64,000 bases of DNA from CAVZOY01 sp963777095 (GTDB lineage Bacteria; Actinomycetota; Actinomycetes; Mycobacteriales; Geodermatophilaceae). The notes under the pieces are model-generated. The model saw only the letters and a list, made by a program, of their open reading frames with translations, ran no database searches and had not been told where the DNA came from. The position numbers and the translations under genes were made by a program. The stretch covers positions 248,001 through 312,000 of the forward strand of contig CAVZOY010000006.1 in the NCBI GenBank assembly GCA_963777095.1, written 5' to 3'. The first letter of the stretch is position 1. Every line of letters starts with the position of its first letter. Shown piece by piece: positions 18,009 through 26,583 of the stretch.

Positions 18009-18035
18009 TTGGCACTCGACCCCTGCGAGTGCAAG
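18009..18035. promoter_or_regulatory. CIRCE operator 2 (HrcA)
   Basis: TTGGCACTC - 9 bases - GAGTGCAAG: same left arm as operator 1, two changes in the right arm. Centre-to-centre distance to operator 1 is 35 bp. A tandem pair would allow graded or cooperative HrcA repression of groEL. Confidence 0.85.
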
Positions 18036-18073
18036 AACGGGGGTCCCTCCCCCGCTGTTCCCGGGGACGACAG

Positions 18074-18190
18074 AGGCCCGGCCCCCCAGGGGGACCGGGC
18101 TGTCCACACACGACGAAAGGCCCGGCCCCCCGAGGGAACCGGGCTGTCCACACACGACGAAAGGCCCGGCCCCCCGAGGGGACCGGGCCT
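18074..18190 (-). repeat. Tandem repeated terminator hairpins downstream of cspA
   Basis: Two 44 bp units plus a third partial copy (starts at 18074, 18118 and 18162). Each carries a GC hairpin of the form GGCCCGGCCCCCC / GGGGACCGGGC, and the first two share the spacer TGTCCACACACGACGAA. They lie just after the stop of cspA (minus strand) and before the groEL control region, so a serial Rho-independent terminator insulating groEL is likely. Confidence 0.85.
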
Positions 18191-18214
18191 TCCGTCAGTG
18201 CTGAGGAGTGGTTC

Positions 18215-18415
18215 TCAGGCGCTGCGGACCGCGTCGGCCTGCGGGCCCTTCGAGCCCTGGACGACCTCGAACTCGACCCGCTGGCCCTCCTCGAGGGACT
18301 TGTACCCGTCCATCTGGATGGCCGAGTAGTGGACGAAGACGTCCTGGCCGCCGTCCACGGCGATGAAGCCGAAGCCCTTCTCGGCGTTGAACCACTTCAC
18401 GGATCCCTGTGCCAC
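18215..18415 (-). CDS. cspA: Cold-shock protein CspA family
   Basis: 66 aa single cold-shock domain. RNP1 is KGFGFIAV and RNP2 is VFVHYSAI, with the N-terminus VAQGSVKWFN. It binds single-stranded RNA/DNA and acts as an RNA chaperone. GTG at 18415 is preceded by GGGAG five bases upstream, which fixes the start. Lies between thrC and groEL on the same strand but is separated from groEL by repeated terminators. Confidence 0.96.
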   Translation of the reverse strand: MAQGSVKWFNAEKGFGFIAVDGGQDVFVHYSAIQMDGYKSLEEGQRVEFEVVQGSKGPQADAVRSA

Positions 18416-18604
18416 GTGTGCTCCCACGTTTCGTGCGTGCGGACGGCCCCTGATTCGGGGGACCGGGTTACTCGCTCTTCCGCCCGCCGAACACGAACGT
18501 GGAACTCGAACCGCGCGAGACGGTACAGCACGGAGAGCGCTTGGACAGGCACTCCGCGCACAGGAAACACCGGTACGGATGACGGCTTTCGGGCCGGTAA
18601 AGAC

Positions 18605-18696
18605 GTCAGGCGATGACTCTTGCCTGACTCCGCGCTGCGGTCCGCTCCTCGCTCGTTCCTCGCTGCGATGCTCCCGCGGCTGTCGTCAGGCGATGA
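18605..18696. repeat. Duplicated thrC 3'-end motif
   Basis: The 12-mer GTCAGGCGATGA, which includes the last codons and stop of thrC at 18685-18696, recurs at 18605-18616, where it also forms a GTCAGGC/GCCTGAC hairpin. Between the copies is a low-complexity CTCGCTCGTTCCTCGCTGCG stretch. This probably functions as the thrC terminator region. Confidence 0.55.
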
Positions 18697-19987
18697 GCCC
18701 GGCGGCCCGCACCGACTTCAGCGAGGGCTCCACGCGGTGCGTGAACCCGACGACCGGTGTCAGCGGGTCCAGCGTCTTGAGACCCTCGCCCGTGTTGAGG
18801 ACGACGGTCTCCTTCGACGGGTCCAGCCGCCCGTCGCCGACCAGCTGCCGGAGCACCGCGATGGTCACCCCGCCCGCGGTCTCGGCGAACACGCCCGTCG
18901 TCCGGGCCAGGTCGCGGATGCCCTGCACGATCTCGTCGTCGCCGACCCGGCCCACGGCACCGCCGGTGCGACGGATCGCGTCGAGCGCGTAGGGCCCGTC
19001 GGCCGGGTTGCCGATGTTGAGCGACTTGGCGATCCCCGTGGGCTTGACCGGCTTGACGACGTCCCAGCCGTTGTCGAAGGCGGTCGCGATCGGGTCGCAG
19101 CCGGCGGACTGGGCGCCGAAGATCGTCCATCCGGTGTCCTCGACGATGCCGGCGGCCACGAGCTCCCGGAACGCCTTGTCCACCTTGGTCAGCAGCGAGC
19201 CCGACGCCATGGGGATGACGACCTGGGCCGGGATCCGCCAGCCGAGCTGCTCGGCCAGCTCGTAGCCCATCGTCTTGGAGCCCTCGGCGTAGTAGGGCCG
19301 CACGTTCTGGTTGACGAACGCGGTGTCCTCGAACTCGTCGGTCTCGGCGAGCTCGCTGGTCAGCCGGTTGACGTCGTCGTAGGAGCCGTCGACGGCGACC
19401 AGCGTCTGCCCGTAGACCGCCGACTGCACGACCTTGCCGGGCTCGAGGTCCGACGGGATGAAGACGAACGAAGGCAGGCCGGCGCGGGCGGCGTGCGCGG
19501 CCACCGAGTTGGCCAGATTGCCCGTCGAGGCACAGGCGATCTTGCGGTAGCCGAGTCCCTTGGCGGCCGTCGCGGCCAGGCTGACCACCCGGTCCTTGAA
19601 CGAGTGCGTCGGGTTGGCCGAGTCGTCCTTCACCCAGAGCCCACCGGTCAGGCCGAGCTCCTCGGCCAGCCGGTCGGCGCGGACGAGGGGCGTCAGCCCG
19701 GGGTCGAGCGTCACCCGGTCCGCCGGGTCCTGGCCGACCGGGAGAAGGGCGACGTAGCGCCAGATGTTGTGGGGGCCTGCCTCGATCTGCTCGCGGGTCA
19801 CCGCGCGCAGCAGGTCCGTGTCGTAGTCGACCTCGAGCGGGCCGAAGCACTCCGCGCAGGCGTGCTCGGCGATCAGGCCGAAGGTGGCGCCACAGTTGCG
19901 ACAGATCAGGCCGCGGGCGGGATTCGGCGGCACGGGGCCGCCGGCGGTCGAGTCCGCCTGGACGGAGCCGGGAGCGGTCAGAGTCAT
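18686..19987 (-). CDS. thrC: Threonine synthase (long, zinc-ribbon form)
   Basis: 433 aa PLP enzyme converting O-phosphohomoserine to threonine. The N-terminal four-Cys ribbon (C29, C32, C44, C47) is typical of long actinobacterial ThrC. The PLP Lys is K131 in THSFKDR, the phosphate-binding region is ASTGNLANSVAAHAA, and GSLLTKVDKAF follows. ATG at 19987 has AGGAGG ten bases upstream. The leader contains an S-box SAM riboswitch whose closing helix overlaps this Shine-Dalgarno, so translation is probably SAM-responsive. Cystathionine-type activity is less likely given the motifs. Confidence 0.93.
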   Translation of the reverse strand: MTLTAPGSVQADSTAGGPVPPNPARGLICRNCGATFGLIAEHACAECFGPLEVDYDTDLLRAVTREQIEAGPHNIWRYVALLPVGQDPADRVTLDPGLTPLVRADRLAEELGLTGGLWVKDDSANPTHSFKDRVVSLAATAAKGLGYRKIACASTGNLANSVAAHAARAGLPSFVFIPSDLEPGKVVQSAVYGQTLVAVDGSYDDVNRLTSELAETDEFEDTAFVNQNVRPYYAEGSKTMGYELAEQLGWRIPAQVVIPMASGSLLTKVDKAFRELVAAGIVEDTGWTIFGAQSAGCDPIATAFDNGWDVVKPVKPTGIAKSLNIGNPADGPYALDAIRRTGGAVGRVGDDEIVQGIRDLARTTGVFAETAGGVTIAVLRQLVGDGRLDPSKETVVLNTGEGLKTLDPLTPVVGFTHRVEPSLKSVRAAGLIA

Positions 19988-20001
19988 GCGACGACTACCT
20001 C

Positions 20002-20128
20002 CTCATCTTTCCCGCGTCGGGCCGTCGAGCCGCGCAGGACGGAATTGGCACCTCCCGTCGCGCAGCGCTGCACGAACGGCGGTTGCCGGGGCTTCATCGG
20101 GCCGTGTCCCTCTGCCCCTCTGGATGAG
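20002..20128 (-). promoter_or_regulatory. SAM-I (S-box-like) riboswitch upstream of thrC
   Basis: On the minus strand the leader reads CTCATCCAGAGGGGC, then AGAGGGACACGGCCC, GATGAAGCCCCGGCAACC, a GC stem, GGTGCCAATTCC, a further stem, and GAAAGATGAGGAGG. These are the ordered conserved blocks of the S-box aptamer. P1 would pair CTCATC (20128-20123) with GATGAG (20007-20002). The Shine-Dalgarno AGGAGG (20003-19998) overlaps the last two bases of P1. Ligand-stabilised P1 should therefore restrict ribosome access. The SAM-I versus SAM-IV assignment is by motif order only. Confidence 0.88.
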
Positions 20129-20190
20129 TGGAACGCCCCGCACTCTACCCAGTGGCGGCAGGCGTCCCGGCCGCTGGCCAGGATGGGCCG

Positions 20191-21009
20191 GTGAGCCGGA
20201 TCGTCTACACCGACCTCGACGGCACGATGGTCGGCCCGCGGGGGTCCTTCTGGCACTCCGCGACCGGCGACCTGACGCTCGACCCCTCCGCCGCACTGGC
20301 CGAGCTGCACCGGGCCGGCATCCCGCTGGTCCTGGTCAGCGGACGGACGGCGCTGCAGCTGGTCGAGGCCGCGCGGATCTTCGCCGCCGACGGCTTCGTC
20401 GCCGAGCTCGGCTCCCTGGTCGGCTGGTCCCGCGGGTGGGAGACGCAGCTGCTGACCGGCGAGCTGCCCGAGCGCTACGCCGATCGCACCCCGATGGAGG
20501 TGATGGCCGAGCTGGGGATCGTGGAGCGACTGCTCGCCGCGCACCCCGGACGCCTGGAGTGGCACTCCCCCTGGCACGTCGACCACAGCGCCGACGCCAT
20601 GCTGCGCGGCCGGGTGGACCCGCTCGCCGTCGACGCCTGGCTCGCCGAACAGGGCGCCGGCTGGCTCACGATCAAGGACAACGGCGCCATCCCGCCGGCT
20701 CCTCGGTTCCGCCTCGACCTCGACGGAGCTCCACCACGCGTCTACCACCTGATGCCGCGCGGGATCTCCAAGGGCGCGGCGATCGCGTGGGACCTCGAGC
20801 GGCGTGGCATCGACCCGGCCGACGCCGTCGCGATCGGCGACAGCGTGAGCGACGTGGAGATGGCGCCCGCGGTCGGCCGGTTGTGGGTGACCGCGAACGG
20901 CGCCGCCGTCGACGGCATGGTGGACCTGCTCGCCGCCGTCCCGAACGCGACGGTGACCGACGCCGCCATGGGCGAGGGCTGGGCTCAGGCCGTGCGGGCG
21001 AGCCTCTGA
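20191..21009 (+). CDS. HAD-superfamily phosphatase, mannosyl-3-phosphoglycerate phosphatase-like
   Basis: 272 aa HAD-IIB hydrolase. Nucleophile/acid motif VYTDLDGT at residues 5-12, motif II LVLVSGRT, Lys motif HLMPRGISKGAAI, and motif IV AIGDSVSDVEMA. The split-cap layout resembles mannosyl-3-phosphoglycerate or trehalose/sucrose-phosphate phosphatases. No matching synthase is nearby, so the substrate is open. GTG at 20191 gives the motif at the expected position. Its TGA is the first three bases of palindrome A copy 2. Confidence 0.83.
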   Translation: MSRIVYTDLDGTMVGPRGSFWHSATGDLTLDPSAALAELHRAGIPLVLVSGRTALQLVEAARIFAADGFVAELGSLVGWSRGWETQLLTGELPERYADRTPMEVMAELGIVERLLAAHPGRLEWHSPWHVDHSADAMLRGRVDPLAVDAWLAEQGAGWLTIKDNGAIPPAPRFRLDLDGAPPRVYHLMPRGISKGAAIAWDLERRGIDPADAVAIGDSVSDVEMAPAVGRLWVTANGAAVDGMVDLLAAVPNATVTDAAMGEGWAQAVRASL

Positions 21010-21052
21010 TGGAGTGCCACGGCGCGGTTTCCGCGCCCGTGGCACTCCATCA
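21007..21052. repeat. Dispersed palindromic element, family A, copy 2 (bidirectional terminator with both stops)
   Basis: TGATGGAGTGCCACGG(G)CGCGG arms around a TTT loop give a stem of about 21 bp with one bulge. The terminal TGA is the stop codon of the plus-strand HAD gene, and the complementary TCA is the stop of the minus-strand permease. Same core as 5196-5237. Confidence 0.88.
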
Positions 21053-21940
21053 GGACGTGACGTCGCGGCGGGCGAAGTGCCGGAAGGCCAGCGCCGTGAA
21101 GAGCGCGGAGTAGGCCAGCGACTGGACCACCCCGCGGAACAGGTCGCCGGAGTCGACCGGCGTCTGCAGCAGGTCGGTCCAGGCGAACTCCTCCGCGGTG
21201 GGGAACCAGTCGCGGATGGCGCCGAGCTGCTCGACCTGGTCGAGGATCGCGAAGACGAACATCGTGAACACCGCGCCGCCGACCGCCGCCAGCGGGGCGT
21301 CGGTGATGGTCGAGAACCAGAACGCCAGCGTGCCCACGACCAGCAGGTGGACGGCGAGGTAGCCGACCATCCCGGCAAGCCGGAGCAGTCCCTCGCCCTG
21401 GTCGAGGGAAACCCCGATCGGCGTCTGGATCGCGTCGAACCCGAAGGCGATGCCGCCCGCGACGAGGCCGGTCAGCACCAGCGCGAGCAGCGCTCCGACC
21501 GACAGCACCAGCGCGGCGTACCACTTCTGCCGGAGCAGCCGGGCGCGCGGCACCGGGGTGGCCAGCGTGTAGCGCAGCGAACCCCACGCGGCCTCGCTGG
21601 CGACGGTGTCGCCGAAGAACAGTGCGTAGACCACGACGAGGAAGAAGCTCGTGGTCGCGAAGAGCACGAACAGGGTGAAGTTCAGCCCGCTGGACGTCGC
21701 GACGTCCACGAGGTTGATCCGGGCGTTCTCCTGCGCCTCGTCGCTCGCGCCGAGCTGCAGCGCGCCGATCAGGATGAGCGGCAGCGCGACCATGAGCGCG
21801 TAGACGCCGATGGTGCGCCGGCGCTTGAACTGCCGCCGCAGCTCGACGGCCAGGCGCAGCGTGCGCTCCGGTCGGTAGCCGGCCACTGCACCCGTGGGCT
21901 GGACGTGCGGCTCGGTCGTGCTGATGGCTCGACGGCTCAT
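21050..21940 (-). CDS. ABC transporter permease (ABC-2 type)
   Basis: 296 aa membrane protein with about six hydrophobic segments, the first near residues 45-65 (YALMVALPLILIGALQLG) after a cytoplasmic N-terminus containing RTLRLAVELRRQFKRRRT. This is the layout of ABC-2 type exporters. ATG at 21940 overlaps the stop of the upstream ATPase gene (ATGA), so it is the membrane partner of that fusion protein. The exported substrate is unknown. Confidence 0.88.
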   Translation of the reverse strand: MSRRAISTTEPHVQPTGAVAGYRPERTLRLAVELRRQFKRRRTIGVYALMVALPLILIGALQLGASDEAQENARINLVDVATSSGLNFTLFVLFATTSFFLVVVYALFFGDTVASEAAWGSLRYTLATPVPRARLLRQKWYAALVLSVGALLALVLTGLVAGGIAFGFDAIQTPIGVSLDQGEGLLRLAGMVGYLAVHLLVVGTLAFWFSTITDAPLAAVGGAVFTMFVFAILDQVEQLGAIRDWFPTAEEFAWTDLLQTPVDSGDLFRGVVQSLAYSALFTALAFRHFARRDVTS

Positions 21941-24828
21941 GACTCCCCCACCAAGGCCAGGAAGGCGTCCTCCAGCCGGCGCCGCGGCGTGAACTGGTCC
22001 ACCGAGATGCCGGCGTCGACCAGCGCCTGCAGCGCGACGGCGCGGCTCGTGCCCTCGAGGTCGGCCACCAGGCCCTCGTCCGTGAGCGAGGCGGTCACAC
22101 CCGGCAGCGCCTCGAGGACGGCGATCGCCCGGTCGGTGTCGCCGTCGTCCACCAGGCCGATCGACACCGCACCTCCGGTGCCCACGATCTCCTCGACGGT
22201 GCCCTGCGCGATCTTCTGGCCCTTGGCCATCACGACCACGTGGCTGCAGGTCTGCTCGATCTCGGCGAGCAGGTGGCTGGACACGATGACCGTGCGGCCG
22301 GTCGCGGCGTAGGAACGCAGCACCTCGCGCATGGCGTGGATCTGCGGCGGGTCCAGGCCGTTGGTGGGCTCGTCGAGCACGAGCAGGTCGGGCAGGCCGA
22401 GCATCGCCTGGGCGATCGCCACCCGCTGGCGCATGCCCTGGCTGTAGCGACGCACCGGCCGGTCGATCGCCGCGCCGAGGCCGGCGACCTCGAGGGCCTC
22501 CTCCAGGTGCGCGTCCGCCGCCGGTCGGCCGGTGGCCGCCCAGTAGAGCCGCAGGTTGTCCCTGCCGGACAGGTGCGGCTGCAGGCCGGTGCCCTCGACG
22601 AACGAGCCGATCCGGGACAGCACCGGCGCGCCCGGTCCCGCCGCGTGCCCGAAGATGCTGATCCGCCCCTCGGTCGGCCGGATCAGGCCCATGAGCATCC
22701 GCAGCGACGTCGTCTTGCCGGCGCCGTTGGGGCCCAGCAGGCCGAGCACCTGCCCGCGGCGCACCTCGAAGGACAGGTCGCGGACGGCGACGAAGCCGTC
22801 CTTGTAGGCCTTGGTGACGCCCTCGAAACGCAGCGGCACGTCCTCGCCGTCGGGCTCGACGTGCGACACCGTGCGACGGCGGCGCCGGCCCATGAGCAGC
22901 GCGACGCCCCAGCCGAGCAGACCGAGGAGGACGACGGCACCGAGCAGCAGCCACCAGCGCGAGGTGCCGGCCTCGTCGACCGGGCCGCCCTGCACGGTCG
23001 GGACGGCGAGGTCGCCCGCGCTCGAGCCGTTGCCCGCTCCCCCGGCCAGCGCCACCGAGTAGACGGCCACTTCGGCCGGGAGCGCGAACGCCTGGTCGGT
23101 CGAGGACACCACCAGCCGCATGGTGTGGCCCGCCTCGAAGCGGTGCACGATCCCGGGCAGCGTGACCGGCACCTCGGTCGGCGTCCGAGGATCGGTCGAG
23201 ACGTCGGTCAGGCGCAGCGGCGCGACCAGGCCGGCGGGCAGGGTCAGGCCACCCCCTGGGCCGACGTCGTAGAGCTTGGCGAACAGGGTGGCCTCGCCCG
23301 TGGGCGAGGAGACGGCGATGTCGACCGTGGGCGCGCCGACCACCTCGACGGCGTCGGCGAGCGGCTCGCTGGCGAAGGAGGCGAACTGGCCGGGGATCTC
23401 GACCGCCTGGCCCCCCAGTGCGGAGCTCAGGCTGCCCAGACCGGGCAGGGTGGTGATCGCGGCGGGAGTTCCGCCGGCGGGGGTGACCAGCGGTTGGGCC
23501 GGGCCGGCGAGGCTCACGATCGAGCGCGCGGCCGGGTCGGCGCCGTCCAGGCCGGGATAGGCGTCGGCCTCGACGGTCCGGGTGCCGCCCTGCACGCTCA
23601 GGCCGCCGCCGAGGCCGGTCGGCGCCGGGTACTCGAAGCCGGTGCCGGGGTCCTCGCCGACGCCGCGCAGGTGCCAGTCGAACCAGCCGCCGACCTGCTC
23701 GCGCAGGTCCTCGGCGACCCGGTCGGAGCTGCCACCGTCGTGCCCACCGGCGTACCAGACCACCTTCACCGGCGCGCCGGTCGCGGCGATGCCACGCGCA
23801 TTGGCGTCGGCCTGGCCGAGCCCGAACAGCGAGTCCTGGGTGCCCTGCACCAGCAGGGTGGGGACGTCGATCCGGTCCAGCACGGTCGCCGGACTGCTGC
23901 GGTCGAGCACCGCGGCGACCTCCGGCGTCAGCGTGCCGGTGGCCGCGGCGGACTGGTAGGCCTGGCAGATCTCGGCCCGGAAGCGCCCGCAGGTCAAGAA
24001 CTCGGTGACCGACTCCGGGTCGAGCGCGGAGGGGTCCAGGGACGACAGGTCGGGCGCCTGCGCGGCGTCGTCCTGCGTGCCACCGTCGCCGTCGGCGGCG
24101 TCCGCACCGAGCGACTGCAGCAGATCGGACGGCGCCGCGCCGACACCGAAGAACAGCCCCGCCCAGAGCCGCTTGTAGACACCCGAGTCCGCGTCCTGCG
24201 GCGTCGCCGCGACGGTGTTTCCCCCTTCGTCGCCGGTCTGCGACGGGAACAGCGCGGCGGTCAGCGAGTTCCAGGTGATCTGCGGGGCGATCGCGTCGAC
24301 GCGGTCGTCGTAGGCGGCGCCGAGCAGGGCCAGTGCGCCGCCGTAGGAGCCACCGGCGACGCCCACCCGCGGGTCGCCGTCGCCGTCCAACCGGACGTCG
24401 TCGCGGTCGGCGAGCAGGTCGATCAGCGTGCTGAGGTCGGCGATCTCGTACCGCGGGTCGTTGAGCCCGATCTGCCCGGTGCTGCGACCGAAGCCGCGGG
24501 CCGAATAGGTGAGGACGACGTAGCCGCGGTCGGCCAGGGCCTGCGCGTCGGTCGCGACGGAGTCCTTGCTGCCGCCGAAGCCGTGCGCGAGCACGACCGC
24601 GGGCGCCGGCTCGTCGGCGTCCGGCAGGTAGAGGGTGGTGTCCAGCTCGACGGCGTCGTCCCCGGACCCCGAGGAGACCATCGCCTCCTCGGTCCGCAGG
24701 TCAGCGGCCTGTGCGGGAGCCGGCGCGACCGCGAGCACGCCGCCGCTCAGGAGGACGGTGAGGGCGGCGAGCGTCGCGCGGGCGCCGGGGCGCGTTCGGG
24801 ATCGCACGCGGCCGCGAACGGGACGCAC
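21937..24828 (-). CDS. Fusion of secreted-type alpha/beta (X-Pro dipeptidyl-peptidase-like) hydrolase with ABC transporter ATPase
   Basis: 963 aa from GTG 24828. A signal peptide ends VLAVAPAPAQA near residue 42. Then comes an S15/CocE-type alpha/beta hydrolase with VVLAHGFGGSKDS, nucleophile elbow GVAGGSYGGALAL, LLVQGTQDSLFG and AGGHDGG (Asp/His of the triad), followed by a jelly-roll-like segment. One transmembrane helix (WWLLLGAVVLLGLLGWGVALLM) lies near 615-640. The C-terminal approximately 310 residues are an ABC ATPase: GPNGAGKTT, RYSQGMRQRV and LLVLDEPTNGLD. This topology puts the hydrolase outside and the ATPase inside. The permease gene overlaps its stop. Confidence 0.88.
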   Translation of the reverse strand: MRPVRGRVRSRTRPGARATLAALTVLLSGGVLAVAPAPAQAADLRTEEAMVSSGSGDDAVELDTTLYLPDADEPAPAVVLAHGFGGSKDSVATDAQALADRGYVVLTYSARGFGRSTGQIGLNDPRYEIADLSTLIDLLADRDDVRLDGDGDPRVGVAGGSYGGALALLGAAYDDRVDAIAPQITWNSLTAALFPSQTGDEGGNTVAATPQDADSGVYKRLWAGLFFGVGAAPSDLLQSLGADAADGDGGTQDDAAQAPDLSSLDPSALDPESVTEFLTCGRFRAEICQAYQSAAATGTLTPEVAAVLDRSSPATVLDRIDVPTLLVQGTQDSLFGLGQADANARGIAATGAPVKVVWYAGGHDGGSSDRVAEDLREQVGGWFDWHLRGVGEDPGTGFEYPAPTGLGGGLSVQGGTRTVEADAYPGLDGADPAARSIVSLAGPAQPLVTPAGGTPAAITTLPGLGSLSSALGGQAVEIPGQFASFASEPLADAVEVVGAPTVDIAVSSPTGEATLFAKLYDVGPGGGLTLPAGLVAPLRLTDVSTDPRTPTEVPVTLPGIVHRFEAGHTMRLVVSSTDQAFALPAEVAVYSVALAGGAGNGSSAGDLAVPTVQGGPVDEAGTSRWWLLLGAVVLLGLLGWGVALLMGRRRRRTVSHVEPDGEDVPLRFEGVTKAYKDGFVAVRDLSFEVRRGQVLGLLGPNGAGKTTSLRMLMGLIRPTEGRISIFGHAAGPGAPVLSRIGSFVEGTGLQPHLSGRDNLRLYWAATGRPAADAHLEEALEVAGLGAAIDRPVRRYSQGMRQRVAIAQAMLGLPDLLVLDEPTNGLDPPQIHAMREVLRSYAATGRTVIVSSHLLAEIEQTCSHVVVMAKGQKIAQGTVEEIVGTGGAVSIGLVDDGDTDRAIAVLEALPGVTASLTDEGLVADLEGTSRAVALQALVDAGISVDQFTPRRRLEDAFLALVGES

Positions 24829-24887
24829 GACCTGAGCCAACGGACGACCCGCGGCCGGTGTTCCGCAGGCGTCGGTCGGATCGAAGG

Positions 24888-26547
24888 TCAGGGCGTCCAG
24901 TCGCCCGTCGCCACGATGACGAGACCGGGCGCGTCGACCGTGGACGGCACCTCGAAGAAGCGCGGCGTGGGCCCCTGCAGCTTCGGGAACTGCTCGACGA
25001 GCTGGAGCGCGGCCTGGCGCTGCTTCTCGTCGCCCTCGGTGAAGAACACCGTGGTAGCGGCGACGTCGCCGTTCGGGTAGCCGGCCGGCTTCGCCGTCTG
25101 CCAACCCTCGCCCTCGATCCGCGCGGAGATGTCGGCGGCCAGCCCGGTGATCTCGGTGGAGTTGAGCACGGTCACCGGCACGCGGACCGGGGCGGCCGGC
25201 GGCGTGGACTCGGCGACCGGGGGGTCGACGTCCAGCGGACCGAGGGTGGCGGTCGCCCCGGGAGCGCTGGTGGGCGCCGTGGTCGGCGCGGTGGTCGGCG
25301 CGGTGAGGGTGCTGGTCGAGGTCTCGGCGGTGTCGGGAGTGGCGACGGTGTAGACGCCCATCACGGCCGCGGCGACGGCGGCGACGGCCACGAGCCCCTT
25401 GAGCATGCGGCGGGGCCGGCGCGGCCGGTCGTCCTCGTCGTCCAGCCCCGCGCTCTTGCGGCGGGCGACCTCGGCAGCCACCCGGGCCGCCTCGCGGGAC
25501 TCCCGCTCGGCGCGCAGCGCGGCCCGACCGCCGACGACGGTGCCGGTGATCGGCCCCGAGGTCGCGGGACCACGGTCGTCGAGGTCCGCGTCGTCGTAGT
25601 CGGCGTCGTAGCGGCCGCCGTCGAGCTCGTCGTCGAGACGGTCGTCGTCGTAGCGGGCGCCGTCGAGACCGTCGTCGTAGCGGTCGTCGTCGAACCGTGG
25701 GTCGTCGAACCGGCTGTCCCCGAGGGCCGCGGCGGGGCTCTCGTCGTCGTAGCCGTCGTCCTCGTAGCGGTCGTCGAGGTCGCTCGCCTGGCGGCCGGCG
25801 AGGTCGCGGTCGGGGATGGCACTGGTCAGCGGGGCCGGCGGCACGGCCGGCAGCGGCGGGACCGGAGCGGAGGCGACCCGGCCCGGACCGGAGGGCTTCG
25901 TCCAGTCGCCGTACGTGGGGATGTCGCCCTGGCCGGCGGACGGCCGCGACGCGACACCGGGCAGACGGGAGGCGCGCCGCTCGACGAACGGGGGGTTCTC
26001 GGGCCGGCCGGCGGGGCCGCGATCGGCACGGATCTCGCCGCGGCCGGTCGACCACGGTGCCTGGTGCTCGCCGTCGGACCAGCCGGACAGCGGGCGGGAC
26101 GGCAGCTCGGGCACCGGCTGCGACAGCTGCGGAGGACCGGCCGGGGAGGGGATGTCCTGGAGGACGGACGCGGCGGCAGGTCGCTCGTCGAGCACGGTCG
26201 CCGACGGGCGCAGTGCCTCGCGCTCCGGTGTCGGCGACGGCACCGCGGCGAACGGGGCGGCGGAGGTGCGCGGCCCCGACGGGTGGCGGCACCGGCGGCA
26301 TGGGGGGACGGGGTCGCGCGCCGAGCGCGTCGGCCATCCGGGCCCGGGAGGTGGCGGCGGCCGGCACGCGGACGGCGCGCGCCTCGGGCGCGACGACCGG
26401 CCGGACCGGCGGACGCCGGGACGCGTCGCGAAGGTGGAACGGTGCGTGCTCGCCGGTTACCGGACCCGCGCCGCGCCAGAGCGCGTCCGAGGAATCCGTG
26501 CGCCGTCGACCCGGCATCCGGGCCGCTGTCCCCGACCGGTCCGTCAC
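24888..26547 (-). CDS. LytR_C-domain membrane protein with acidic repeats (one +1 frameshift)
   Basis: About 552 aa if one extra G near 26274 (GGGG for GGG on the coding strand) is ignored. Downstream of it the frame runs to 24888; upstream it is open to GTG 26547. The protein has a long Pro-rich N-terminus, a D/R/Y-rich low-complexity region (RYDDDRLDDELDGGRYDADY), one transmembrane helix (MLKGLVAVAAVAAAVMGVY) and a C-terminal LytR_C domain (VPVTVLNSTEITGLAADISA to the end). LytR_C proteins are cell-envelope associated, but their function is unclear. The exact start is uncertain because no good ribosome-binding site is visible. Confidence 0.72.
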
Positions 26548-26583
26548 TGCCCGAAGCAGCGTGCCTCCCCACGGTGAACAAAT

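Noticed and set aside
18074..18190. CRISPR array
   Set aside because: Only 2.5 units, each unit is a terminator hairpin and the 'spacers' are identical, unlike CRISPR.
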